A stretch of 31,031 nucleotides of DNA from DASSBG01 sp965651365 (GTDB taxonomy: Bacteria > Pseudomonadota > Gammaproteobacteria > Xanthomonadales > Rhodanobacteraceae): contig CBFGSA010000017.1 in NCBI GenBank assembly GCA_965651365.1, positions 1 to 31,031 of the forward strand. Direction: 5' to 3'. A program made the position numbers and the translations under genes. The notes under the pieces are model-generated. The model did not search any database. It saw only the letters and a program-made list of their open reading frames with translations, and had not been told where the DNA came from. Positions within the stretch are counted from its first letter, which is position 1. Each line of letters starts with the position of its first letter. Of this stretch, positions 15,030-22,540 are shown piece after piece.

Positions 15030-17624
15030 TCAGTGCGGGCTCAGTACCGGCTGCGCCCGGTCAAAACTGCGTTCGCGCTCGGCCAGCAGGTTGTCGAAAC
15101 TGACCTTTGACAGCGGCCGGCAGAATAGATAGCCCTGCAATTCCTCGCAGCCGTGCGCGCGCAAGAACTCCAGGTGCCCCTCGATCTCCACGCCTTCGGC
15201 CACCACGCTGTGATGCAGGTTGTGCGCCATGGTGATGGTGGCGCGGACAATGGCCTCGTCATCGGGGTCGACTCCGATATTGCGCACGAAGGACTGGTCA
15301 ATCTTGACCCGGTCGGCCGGGAAGTGGCGGATGTAGTCCAGCGAGGACTGGCCCGTGCCAAAATCGTCAATGGCGATGCTGCAGCCCAGCGCGCGCAGCC
15401 CGCCCAGGGTATCGAGCAGATTGGGAATGTCGCGCACATTGATGCTCTCGGTCACCTCCAGTTCCAGCAACCGCGGCGGCAATCCGGTTTCATCCAGAAC
15501 CTTGCCAACCCGGCGAACCAGGTTGGGCTGGCGCAATTGCACGGCAGAGAGGTTCACGCCGATTCGCAACGGCAGCTTGTACTTGTTCTGCCACTCGCGG
15601 GCCTGGGCGCAGGCCGTGCGCAGCACCCATTCGCCAATCGAGTTGATCAAGCCGGTTTCTTCGGCAATCGGTATGAAAAATCCGGGACTGATCATGCCTA
15701 GCTCCGGATGCTCCCAGCGCACCAGGGCCTCCATGCCGATGATGTCTTCGCTGCGTGCGTCGACCTGTGGCTGGTAGTACACACGCAACTCGCCGTTGTG
15801 TTCGGCCATGCGCAACTTGCTCTCCAGTGCAATGCGCTGCTTGTGTGATTCCTCGGGCATGACTTCATAGGCCTGGGCCGTGTTGCGGCCCTGACCCTTG
15901 GCGCTGTACATCGCCACATCGGCGTGCTTGAGCAGCTCGTCGGCGTTGTCGGCATCTTCGGGGTAAAAACTGATGCCGACCGAGGCGGTAATGCCAAGCT
16001 CGGAGTCATCGGCCAGGGTCAGCGGTGTTTCCATGACCCGGATGATCTTCTCGGCAATCCGCAGCACATCCTCGCGCTGCACAATGTGGCGCAGGATCAG
16101 GGTGAACTCGTCGCCGGCGTAACGCGCCACGGTGTCCGAAGCTCGCACACTGCCGCACAAGCGCTTGGCTACCGCCTTGAGCACCTGATCGCCGACATCG
16201 TGTCCGAGCGAATCGTTGATGGTCTTGAAGCGATCCAGGTCGACGAACATCACCGCAAACATCTCGCCGGTCCGGTGCGCCGCGCGCAGCGCGCTTTGCA
16301 GGCGGTCATTGAACAACAGGCGATTGGGCAAGCCGGTCAACACGTCCTGCAGGCCCCGAGCGCGGCCCTGCTCCATCGACTCCTGCAACTCGAGCTCGAA
16401 ACCAAAGCGCGCTGCCGCCACCCGGATGGCATCCATGACACCCACACGTTTGCCCAGATCGGATCGGCTGGCCAACACGAACGCGCCCAGCACGTTGCCG
16501 CGTCCGTCCAGCAGGGGTAGCCCTGCAAACGCACTGAATTCGTGCTGCCGAATGAACTCGTCCACATCGGCCAGTCGGCTGGCATCGCTCAAGTGCACAA
16601 TCGGCTCGCCCTCCAGCACCAGCTTCACGATCGCCTGTCCGGCCAGGCGCAGGTCGGTGCCGCCCAGCGCATGCGAACGCGCCAGCGCCAGGGTATCGGT
16701 GCGATCCTTGTCATCCTGGTGCACTCGCAAAATGCCGACCAGATCCACGTCAAGGCGTTCGACCATCAGTTGCGCGGCCTGCTGCATGCCGTTGTTGCTG
16801 CCGACGCCGGCGTGCATTGCGCCGAGCATGGAAAATGCCTGCTGCGCCTGCTCGATTGGCGTCAGATCCCGGATTACGGCTACCTGGACCGTGCTGCCAT
16901 TGCGCCCCATCAGGCGCGCATGCATCTCGGCCGGGTAGCTGCTGCCATCGGCGCACTGCTTGAGAAAACGATAGCGCACGCGCCCTTCAGCCAGCAGACG
17001 CTCGGCAAACAGGTGGCGCTGCTCGCGGGTGTGGCTGACATCGATACTGTCAATCGAACGCCCCAGCAGCTGGCTGGCACCAAATCCCGACTTGCGCTCG
17101 AACGCCGTATTCACTTCCAGAATGCGACCGTCCTGCGGATCGGCCACCACGATCTCGTCGATCGCGGCATCGAAGGCGAAACGGTAGGCATCGGCGGCGG
17201 GCGAATCGGCCTGTGACGAGCCGGCCAGCAGCTGGCGAATGCGGTACAGGGCTTCCGAGGCCAGCACCGGACTGCGAATCCACTCGCGCACGCCGGGCGG
17301 CATGTTCAGATAGCCGAAGCGGCCCTGCTGCGCCTCGTCGGCAAGAATGCCCAGAACGGGAACACCTGCACGGCCGTCAGCGCCGCCCAGCGATGCACAA
17401 AATGCCACCGTGGCATCGGCCTGGCCGACAAATTCGACCACCACCAGGTCGAAGTCGATGCCCTCATCGACAAAACTGCGCGCCTGCGCAATGTCGCGGG
17501 CGGTATGGATCGCGCCAAGATTCTCCGCATCCAGAGCGTCAAACAGCGTGCGTCGGTCATCCCGGTTGCCGGTAACGATCAGCAGGGTCGCTTCCTGCCC
17601 GCGGTGCTGTGCCGCAGCGCTCAT
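15030..17624 (-). CDS. Pseudo-receiver/PAS/GAF/GGDEF/EAL c-di-GMP protein
   Basis: An 864-aa cyclic-di-GMP turnover protein. Residues about 11-135 fold like a response-regulator receiver but lack its chemistry: the phospho-acceptor position is Glu (E64 in LVVVEF) and the conserved Lys is Arg (R117 in IRSP). A PAS domain (about 145-260), a GAF-like domain (about 270-415), a GGDEF domain (about 425-585) with AGDEF at 503-507, and an EAL domain (about 600-850) follow. EAL residues are all present: E632 in EALVRW, N691, E726 in TES, D753/D754, K774 and E810, with LQGYLFCRPL at the end, so phosphodiesterase activity is expected; the AGDEF variant could be active or only bind GTP. No transmembrane segment is seen. 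The ATG overlaps the upstream stop as ATGA. Confidence 0.95.
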   Translation of the reverse strand: MSAAAQHRGQEATLLIVTGNRDDRRTLFDALDAENLGAIHTARDIAQARSFVDEGIDFDLVVVEFVGQADATVAFCASLGGADGRAGVPVLGILADEAQQGRFGYLNMPPGVREWIRSPVLASEALYRIRQLLAGSSQADSPAADAYRFAFDAAIDEIVVADPQDGRILEVNTAFERKSGFGASQLLGRSIDSIDVSHTREQRHLFAERLLAEGRVRYRFLKQCADGSSYPAEMHARLMGRNGSTVQVAVIRDLTPIEQAQQAFSMLGAMHAGVGSNNGMQQAAQLMVERLDVDLVGILRVHQDDKDRTDTLALARSHALGGTDLRLAGQAIVKLVLEGEPIVHLSDASRLADVDEFIRQHEFSAFAGLPLLDGRGNVLGAFVLASRSDLGKRVGVMDAIRVAAARFGFELELQESMEQGRARGLQDVLTGLPNRLLFNDRLQSALRAAHRTGEMFAVMFVDLDRFKTINDSLGHDVGDQVLKAVAKRLCGSVRASDTVARYAGDEFTLILRHIVQREDVLRIAEKIIRVMETPLTLADDSELGITASVGISFYPEDADNADELLKHADVAMYSAKGQGRNTAQAYEVMPEESHKQRIALESKLRMAEHNGELRVYYQPQVDARSEDIIGMEALVRWEHPELGMISPGFFIPIAEETGLINSIGEWVLRTACAQAREWQNKYKLPLRIGVNLSAVQLRQPNLVRRVGKVLDETGLPPRLLELEVTESINVRDIPNLLDTLGGLRALGCSIAIDDFGTGQSSLDYIRHFPADRVKIDQSFVRNIGVDPDDEAIVRATITMAHNLHHSVVAEGVEIEGHLEFLRAHGCEELQGYLFCRPLSKVSFDNLLAERERSFDRAQPVLSPH

Positions 17625-18109
17625 CGCACCCAGCGCCCGTCGCGCAGGCGCGGCGTGCCGTGCTCCACCGCGCTCAAATTCAGATGCAGGCTGGCGTCAG
17701 CCAGCCGACCGCTGACATCGGGGTTGTGACCCAGCAGAACCACCCGCCGCGACGGACCATCCTTCAAGCGCCCGATATCAACCAGCAGATTGACATTCTG
17801 CGGGGACAAGTCGGCCACTTCGATCTGCATCAGATAGATTCCGAAATGCATGCTGCGCCGTATGAAGCGCAAAGTGTCGGCCAGCCGTTTGCTGCCTTGT
17901 ACCTGCAGATCGCCTTCGCGCATGCTGCGCAGGCCGATCTCCGGATGCCACAGGTAAACCGCCTGCCCACTGCGCCGCGCCAGCATCCGGCACTGGTCAA
18001 TCAGCTCGTCCGAGTTGCCGGTATCGACAATGACCAGGTTGCCCGGCGCATCCACGATGCGCTCGAGCAGCGCGGCTGCCGTTCGCCTGCCTTGGTCGGT
18101 ATTCACCAT
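17621..18109 (-). CDS. Protein resembling the N-terminal domain of Ycf46-type AAA proteins
   Basis: A 162-aa soluble protein of uncertain function. The ATG at 18109 has GAAGG eight bases upstream. Alternating beta strands and helices (GNLVIVDT, QAVYLWHPEIGLR, LADTLRFIRR, FGIYLMQIEVADLSPQNV, RRVVLLGHN, ASLHLNLS) resemble the non-ATPase N-terminal domain of Ycf46-type AAA proteins, where a similar order of strands precedes the P-loop module. No Walker A motif is present, so it is not an ATPase on its own. It overlaps the downstream GGDEF/EAL gene by four bases (ATGA), which strongly suggests the two products act together, perhaps as an input or partner subunit. The family link is from visual pattern resemblance only; the gene itself is well supported by start signal, coupling and codon use. 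Confidence 0.8.
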   Translation of the reverse strand: MVNTDQGRRTAAALLERIVDAPGNLVIVDTGNSDELIDQCRMLARRSGQAVYLWHPEIGLRSMREGDLQVQGSKRLADTLRFIRRSMHFGIYLMQIEVADLSPQNVNLLVDIGRLKDGPSRRVVLLGHNPDVSGRLADASLHLNLSAVEHGTPRLRDGRWVR

Positions 18110-18257
18110 TCGATAATGCCTTCACACCCCCAACCCCGCAGACACGGTGCACAAACCTGAAGCTGCCACCTGTTCCCTGCCCGCACAAAGCCGGCCACGC
18201 CGCAGCACACCGGCCCTCATTGACCGCAGACCGCTTGAGGCTAGATGATAACCTTCC

Positions 18258-20324
18258 ATGCACAAATGGTCACACATGATGTTTGAAGGTCTGAAACTCG
18301 AACATTGGCGCAGCGAGATTGACGACGGCCTGGTTATCCTTGCTCTCGATCGCGCCGACGCCTCGGTCAACGCGCTGTCACGCGCCGTTCTGGACGAGCT
18401 GGCGCAAATTGTCGAACGCCTGGCCATCGAGAAGCCGGCGGGCGTGATCATCCATTCCGGCAAGCCGCACAGTTTCATCGTCGGCGCCGACCTCAGGGAA
18501 TTCGAGGGTTTCGCCCGCGATGGCGTGGTTCATGATGCCATCCGCCACGGCCAGCGCATTTTCCAGAATCTGGCCAAACTGCCCTGCCCCACGGTCGCCG
18601 CGATCCACGGCAACTGCCTGGGCGGCGGCACCGAGATGGCACTGGCCTGCGACATGCGCGTGGCCAGCAAGGATGCCTCGACCCGCATTGGCCTGCCCGA
18701 AGTGCAGCTCGGCATCCACCCGGGCTGGGGCGGAACGGCGCGTTTGCCGCGCCTGATCGGCACGCCGGAGGCCATGAAGCTGATGCTGACCGGTGCCCCG
18801 GCACGGGCCGAAAAAGCCCTGCGCCTGGGCCTGGTGGACAAGCTGGCCGCGCCCGACAAGTTGCTCGACGCGGCGCGCGCCCTGGCCCGCCACCCGCGCC
18901 AACGTCCGATCCAGCAGCGCGCACTGGCCTGGGCCACCAATATCTGGCCAGTACGCCAGGCGCTGGCACCGATGCTGGTCAAGCAGACGGCCGGCAAGGT
19001 CAAGAAGCGCCACTATCCGGCGCCCTTTGCAACGATCGAGGTGTGGCGGCGCGGCGGCGGCAACATCGAGCAACGCCTGAAACTGGAAGCGCGCTCGGTC
19101 ACCAAGCTGGCTGCAACCAGCACCGCGCGCAACCTGATCCGGGTGTTCTTCCTGTCCGAGCGACTCAAGGGCCTGGGCAAGGGCACCGAGCATGGCATCG
19201 AGCGTGTGCACGTGGTCGGCGCCGGCGTCATGGGTGGCGACATCGCGGCCTGGTGTGCCTGGAAAGGTTTCGAAGTCAGCCTGCAGGACCGCGAGATGAA
19301 GTACATCACGCCGGCTCTGGAGCGCGCCGGAAAACTTTTCGAGCGCAAGGCACACGGCGACGACAAGCGCGCCAGCGACGCCAAGGCGCGGCTCAAGGCC
19401 GATGTCGATGGCGCGTCGGCAACCGGCTCGCAACTCGCCATTGAGGCCATCTTCGAAAACAGCCAGGCCAAGCAGGATCTGTACAAGACCCTCGAAGCGA
19501 AACTGGACAAGAACGCCATCCTGGCCAGCAACACCTCGTCGATTCCGCTCGACGAACTGCGCGAGGCGCTCAAGCGACCGCAGAACTTTCTCGGCCTGCA
19601 CTTTTTCAATCCGGTGGCCAAGATGCCACTGGTCGAGGTGGTGCAGCACGACCAGCTCGACGAAAAGACCACCAAGCGCGCCCTGTCGATGGTGCAGTCG
19701 CTGGGCAAGCTGCCGGTGCCGGTCAAGGGCACGCCCGGCTTTCTGGTCAACCGCATCCTGATGCCCTACATGCTTGAAGCCATCCGCGCCCTGTCCGAAG
19801 GTGTACCCGGCGCCGTGCTGGACAAGGTGATGCGCAATTTCGGCATGCCCATGGGTCCGATCGAGCTGGCCGACACGGTGGGTCTGGATGTCGCCGCCTC
19901 GGTCGGCAAGGAACTGGCCCCGTTCCTGGGTCTGGATCTGCCTGAAGGCGTCGAGGACCGCGTGGAAGCCGGCAACCGCGGCAAGAAAACCGGCAAGGGC
20001 TTCTACAAATGGGAAGACGGCAAACCGAAAAAGCCCGAAGTACCCGATGGCTACAAACCGGCCGAGGATCTCGAAGACCGCCTGCTGCTGCCGATGCTGA
20101 ACGAAGCCGTGGCCTGCCTCAACGAGGGCGTGGTCGAGGACGCCGACCTGCTCGACGCCGGCGTGATCTTCGGCACCGGCTTCGCGCCCTTCCGCGGCGG
20201 CCCCATCGCCTACATCCGGGCACGTGGCACCGACGACATCACCGCGCGCCTGGAAAAACTGGCCGCCAGATACGGCGAACGCTTCAAACCCCGCAACGGC
20301 TGGGACAACAAGGCGCTGCAGTGA
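18258..20324 (+). CDS. fadJ: Fatty-acid oxidation multifunctional enzyme (FadB/FadJ-like)
   Basis: Enoyl-CoA hydratase plus 3-hydroxyacyl-CoA dehydrogenase, 688 aa (E. coli FadJ 714, FadB 729). The crotonase domain (about 10-200) has both catalytic glutamates, E126 in GGGTEMALACD and E148 in GLPEVQLGIHPGWGG. The NAD-binding domain starts at about 315 with VHVVGAGVMGGDIAAW (GxGxxG at 321-326); NTSS (425-428) and the catalytic histidine H448 in GLHFFNP follow, then 3HCDH C-terminal domains. The start is uncertain: 18258, 18276 and 18279 are all ATG and none has a good Shine-Dalgarno sequence. A weak sigma-70-like pair (TTGACC 18220, TAGATG 18242) would place transcription near 18254, favouring a later start. 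No thiolase partner (fadI/fadA) is adjacent. FadB and FadJ cannot be separated by eye with certainty. Confidence 0.92.
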   Translation: MHKWSHMMFEGLKLEHWRSEIDDGLVILALDRADASVNALSRAVLDELAQIVERLAIEKPAGVIIHSGKPHSFIVGADLREFEGFARDGVVHDAIRHGQRIFQNLAKLPCPTVAAIHGNCLGGGTEMALACDMRVASKDASTRIGLPEVQLGIHPGWGGTARLPRLIGTPEAMKLMLTGAPARAEKALRLGLVDKLAAPDKLLDAARALARHPRQRPIQQRALAWATNIWPVRQALAPMLVKQTAGKVKKRHYPAPFATIEVWRRGGGNIEQRLKLEARSVTKLAATSTARNLIRVFFLSERLKGLGKGTEHGIERVHVVGAGVMGGDIAAWCAWKGFEVSLQDREMKYITPALERAGKLFERKAHGDDKRASDAKARLKADVDGASATGSQLAIEAIFENSQAKQDLYKTLEAKLDKNAILASNTSSIPLDELREALKRPQNFLGLHFFNPVAKMPLVEVVQHDQLDEKTTKRALSMVQSLGKLPVPVKGTPGFLVNRILMPYMLEAIRALSEGVPGAVLDKVMRNFGMPMGPIELADTVGLDVAASVGKELAPFLGLDLPEGVEDRVEAGNRGKKTGKGFYKWEDGKPKKPEVPDGYKPAEDLEDRLLLPMLNEAVACLNEGVVEDADLLDAGVIFGTGFAPFRGGPIAYIRARGTDDITARLEKLAARYGERFKPRNGWDNKALQ

Positions 20325-20326
20325 AC

Positions 20327-20361
20327 GTGAGCGGTGAGCGGTGAGCGGTGAGCGGTGAGCG
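20327..20361. repeat. Heptamer tandem array (GTGAGCG x5, perfect)
   Basis: Five identical GTGAGCG units start three bases after the fadJ stop codon. The same unit occurs, slightly decayed, at 6945-6972 near recO. Perfect identity suggests recent expansion or ongoing copy-number change. Confidence 0.95.
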
Positions 20362-20400
20362 GCAGCTTGGGATGAACCTCGCCACAGCGCAATCATCCTG

Positions 20401-20531
20401 CGTCATCCTGGGGCCGGCCGCCGGCCGGAACCCGGGATCTATGTTGTTCTTCGCAGAAGCGAAAATCCTGGACCGTATCGAAAAACCGACTATGGATCCC
20501 GGGTTCCGCCTGCGGCGGCCCCAGGATGACG
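20401..20531. repeat. Long-armed inverted-repeat element (GTCATCCTGGGG...CCCCAGGATGAC)
   Basis: A 131-bp element between the convergent fadJ and eamA genes. Its arms (20401-20439 and 20495-20531) are near-perfect inverted copies of about 37-39 bp, with CGTCATCCTGGGGCC at the outer ends and AACCCGGGATC at the inner ends. The left arm has a small internal insertion around GGCCGCCGGCC. The 55-bp centre includes TTCTTCGCAGAAGC and is AT-richer. No coding capacity is present. It resembles a MITE or REP-like unit, and in a convergent gap it could fold in both transcripts as a terminator-like structure. Confidence 0.9.
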
Positions 20532-20549
20532 ATCAGGCGGCAGGCTTGC

Positions 20550-20649
20550 GACGGTGCGCTTCGCTGACGCTCAGCAGCACCCTGCGAAAGGAAGCGCACC
20601 GCGGCATGGAGTTCACGATGGTGCGCTTCACTTCATTCAGCAGCGCCCT
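20550..20649. repeat. GTAGG...CCTAC palindromic repeat, copy B
   Basis: Shares AAGCGCACCGCGGCATGGAG and GGTGCGCTTCACTTCATTCA with the repeat at 6991-7074 (inverse orientation equivalent, since the unit is palindromic). The motif GGTGCGCTTC...CAGCAG...CCCT occurs twice here (20551-20583 and 20618-20648), so this copy looks like a unit plus a partial direct duplication. It ends exactly at the TAG stop of eamA. Confidence 0.75.
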
Positions 20650-21508
20650 ACGCCGTGGCCAGAATCACCACGGCAATGACGGCCAGCGCCAGGCCAGCGA
20701 GGTTGGCGCGGCCGGGGCGCTCGCGCAGCGCCAGCATGCCGACCACGGTGGCGGTGACGATCACGCCGATGTTCATGGCCGCAAACACCAGCGCAGGATT
20801 GGTCGGCAAAGCGCGGTGGGCCTGGATGTAAAAGACGATATTGCCGAAGTTGAGCAGGCCCAGCAGCAGACCCGTCAGCAGATGTCGCGGCCGCCAGCTG
20901 GCACGCGAGGATCGGTACAGCCAAGCCACTGCGGCTAGCGACAATACTGCCGCCAGCACAAATGCGGCCAGCAGCACGCTGGCCGATGACCCCTGCCCCA
21001 GGCGCGCCATCAGCTTGAACAGGATGTCGATCACGCCCATCCCGGCGAACACCACCAGCAGCAGACCCGACCACGACTTGCCATCCTCGGCGTGACCGGC
21101 ACGCCGCAGAACGATCAGCGTGATGGCCACCAGGCCCAGCACCACGCCAATGCCCTTGGCCGGACTCAGCGGCTCGCCGAACACCGTGAATGCGGCAATC
21201 AGCGGCAACAGCAGCGACAGCCGCATGGCAGCATCGGTGCGTACCACGCCACTGCGTCGCACTGCCAGTGCCAGCACCCAGAACATTGCCGGCAAGCCGA
21301 TTCCCAAGGCCAGCAGCAGACCCCAGCCCGTCCTGTCGAAACGTCCAAACGCAGCCGGATCGCCTCCGAGCAGGCTCCAGGCCAGGAGCGACGCGACAAG
21401 GTAATTGACCGCGATGGCCTGGCGCAGATCGACGCGCCAGCGCGGTGCCAGTTTCAGCAGGACCGACACGGCCACGCTGCAGACGATGCTGGCAAGAAGA
21501 AAATGCAT
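20648..21508 (-). CDS. EamA (DMT) family transporter
   Basis: A 286-aa integral membrane protein of the drug/metabolite transporter superfamily. Two EamA-type halves are visible, giving about ten hydrophobic segments: the first half spans about 1-135 (starting MHFLLASIVCSVAVSVLL) and the second about 145-286, with LLGLLNFGNIVFYIQAHRALP and FAAMNIGVIVTATVVGMLALRE typical of the final helices. The substrate is unknown. The ATG at 21508 starts the first helix; the frame remains open upstream through the repeat-rich region, but that extension is polar repeat sequence and is not believed. No clear Shine-Dalgarno sequence precedes it. The stop codon abuts a palindromic repeat. It is separated from yaiL by a 263-bp gap carrying a nested inverted repeat. 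Confidence 0.88.
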   Translation of the reverse strand: MHFLLASIVCSVAVSVLLKLAPRWRVDLRQAIAVNYLVASLLAWSLLGGDPAAFGRFDRTGWGLLLALGIGLPAMFWVLALAVRRSGVVRTDAAMRLSLLLPLIAAFTVFGEPLSPAKGIGVVLGLVAITLIVLRRAGHAEDGKSWSGLLLVVFAGMGVIDILFKLMARLGQGSSASVLLAAFVLAAVLSLAAVAWLYRSSRASWRPRHLLTGLLLGLLNFGNIVFYIQAHRALPTNPALVFAAMNIGVIVTATVVGMLALRERPGRANLAGLALAVIAVVILATA

Positions 21509-21546
21509 CCGGCTCAGGCTACTGCCGTCCCGAAGCCTGCAGAAGC

Positions 21547-21690
21547 GGCCCATGGCCGCGAAAAAAAGAAAAACAAATCGGTCCGCAAAGAACGCAAATA
21601 AACGCGAATGGAGCAAATGCAAATTTTCAGCTCTACTTTGCGCCCTTTGCGTTCTTTGCGGACAACCGCTTTTGATCGCGGCCATGGGCC
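21547..21690. repeat. Nested inverted-repeat element upstream of eamA
   Basis: Outer arms of 14 bp (GGCCCATGGCCGCG at 21547-21560 and its exact inverse at 21677-21690) enclose inner perfect arms of 17 bp (TCCGCAAAGAACGCAAA at 21582-21598 and its inverse at 21646-21662). The 47-bp centre is AT-rich. The whole 144 bp can fold as one long stem. It lies between the eamA start and the yaiL stop and has no coding capacity; short open frames within it are low-complexity translations of the arms. Confidence 0.9.
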
Positions 21691-21715
21691 GCTCCTGCAC
21701 GGAACTTGCAGGAGC
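21691..21715. repeat. REP-like hairpin
   Basis: GCTCCTGCA and TGCAGGAGC form a perfect 9-bp stem around a 7-base loop, directly abutting the nested inverted repeat. It is 3' of yaiL (stop at 21772-21774) and may end or stabilise that transcript, although no T-run follows. The GCAGGAGCGGCC...GGCCGCG combination with its neighbour resembles REP sequences of Pseudomonas and relatives. Confidence 0.7.
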
Positions 21716-21771
21716 GCGCCATGCGCGCGAGTGATTTTGCAACAGCGTATTTCAGACACGCGCGAGACCAC

Positions 21772-22305
21772 TCACCACACCAGGTCATCCGGCACGCCGT
21801 CGGCGGCGGCGTCTGGCTGATCGGGATCGACCAACAGTGCCAGCACACCCGGTTCGATTTCTGCCGCCTGGCGGGCAATGTCAGCGGCAACAAGGATCGC
21901 GCGACCGCCAGACTGCACCACGCCCAGCTCGCCCGCATTGACGGCGACGAGTTGCTCGGCCGTCACATGCACGCGGCGAATCTTGCCGTGGAATTCGTAG
22001 TGGCGCACTTGATCGGCGTCTTCGCTGTTGAGCTCCTGGCCGTCCAGCACGGCGCGCAGCTTGCGCTTGCGCTCCTGCTTTTCGCGTTTCTTGCGCTCGG
22101 CCTCACGCTTGGCCTGTTCGCGCTCGGCGGCCTCGGTTCGCGCGCGCAGGGCATAGGCGCGGGCCAGGTCCAGGTCCTCACCAAATTCCAATTTGCGATC
22201 GCGCTTGTCGGTCACCGGTTTCTGGCCAGCACCGCGCTTGCGTCGCGGTGGTGCCTTGGCCTTGAAGCCGTTTTTCAGCAATTCGTCACGCAATGAACCG
22301 GACAT
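21772..22305 (-). CDS. yaiL: DUF2058 family protein (YaiL-like)
   Basis: A 177-aa predicted nucleic-acid-associated protein of the DUF2058/YaiL family; biochemical function is not established. The N-terminus (MSGSLRDELLKNGF) matches the family, followed by a basic stretch with RRKRGAGQKPV, a highly charged coiled-coil-like region (about 50-85, many Glu/Arg/Lys), and a C-terminal domain with HYEFHGKIRRVHVT and VVQSGGRAILVAADIARQ. The ATG at 22305 is nine bases after the slyX stop, with no strong Shine-Dalgarno sequence, so translation may depend on slyX. It ends the ugd-slyX-yaiL cluster. Confidence 0.88.
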   Translation of the reverse strand: MSGSLRDELLKNGFKAKAPPRRKRGAGQKPVTDKRDRKLEFGEDLDLARAYALRARTEAAEREQAKREAERKKREKQERKRKLRAVLDGQELNSEDADQVRHYEFHGKIRRVHVTAEQLVAVNAGELGVVQSGGRAILVAADIARQAAEIEPGVLALLVDPDQPDAAADGVPDDLVW

Positions 22306-22314
22306 GGCAAGTAC

Positions 22315-22530
22315 TCAGTAGTGCGGTGGCGGTGGCTCGGAATCGGGATCATGCCCGCTTGCCGCGCGCAGCGACAGCAACTCGGCACGCATGGCCTCCA
22401 GCTTGTCCTCGATCGCCGCCAGGCGCCGTGACAGGTCGGCATCGGCCGTGGACAGATCGGCCACCGCGTCGTCCAGAAAGGTCAGGCGTACCTGCAAGTC
22501 TTCCAACGCCTTGTCATCATGCTGGCTCAT
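22315..22530 (-). CDS. slyX: SlyX family protein
   Basis: A 71-aa coiled-coil protein of unknown function. LQVRLTFLDDAVADLS (about 12-27) and the heptad-like helix to about residue 56 are typical, and the protein ends in the family hallmark PPPPHY. The ATG at 22530 is ten bases after the ugd stop. Length equals that of other SlyX proteins (about 70-75). SlyX is usually found beside slyD/fkpA-type prolyl isomerase genes; here an fkpA-like gene lies on the other side of ugd. Confidence 0.92.
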   Translation of the reverse strand: MSQHDDKALEDLQVRLTFLDDAVADLSTADADLSRRLAAIEDKLEAMRAELLSLRAASGHDPDSEPPPPHY

Positions 22531-22540
22531 CGCGGCTCGC

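Noticed and set aside
20327..20361. Possible CRISPR array
   Set aside because: Perfect heptamers without spacers and no cas genes.
18378..20396. 672-codon open frame on the minus strand opposite the fadJ-like gene
   Set aside because: Mirror frame of a well-conserved gene; low-complexity composition and no domain.
20401..20531. Insertion sequence
   Set aside because: Terminal inverted repeats are present, but 131 bp has no transposase; described as a MITE/REP-like element instead.
21509..21742. N-terminal extension of the EamA transporter
   Set aside because: The extra residues translate the inverted repeats and are not transporter-like; the first helix begins at the ATG at 21508.
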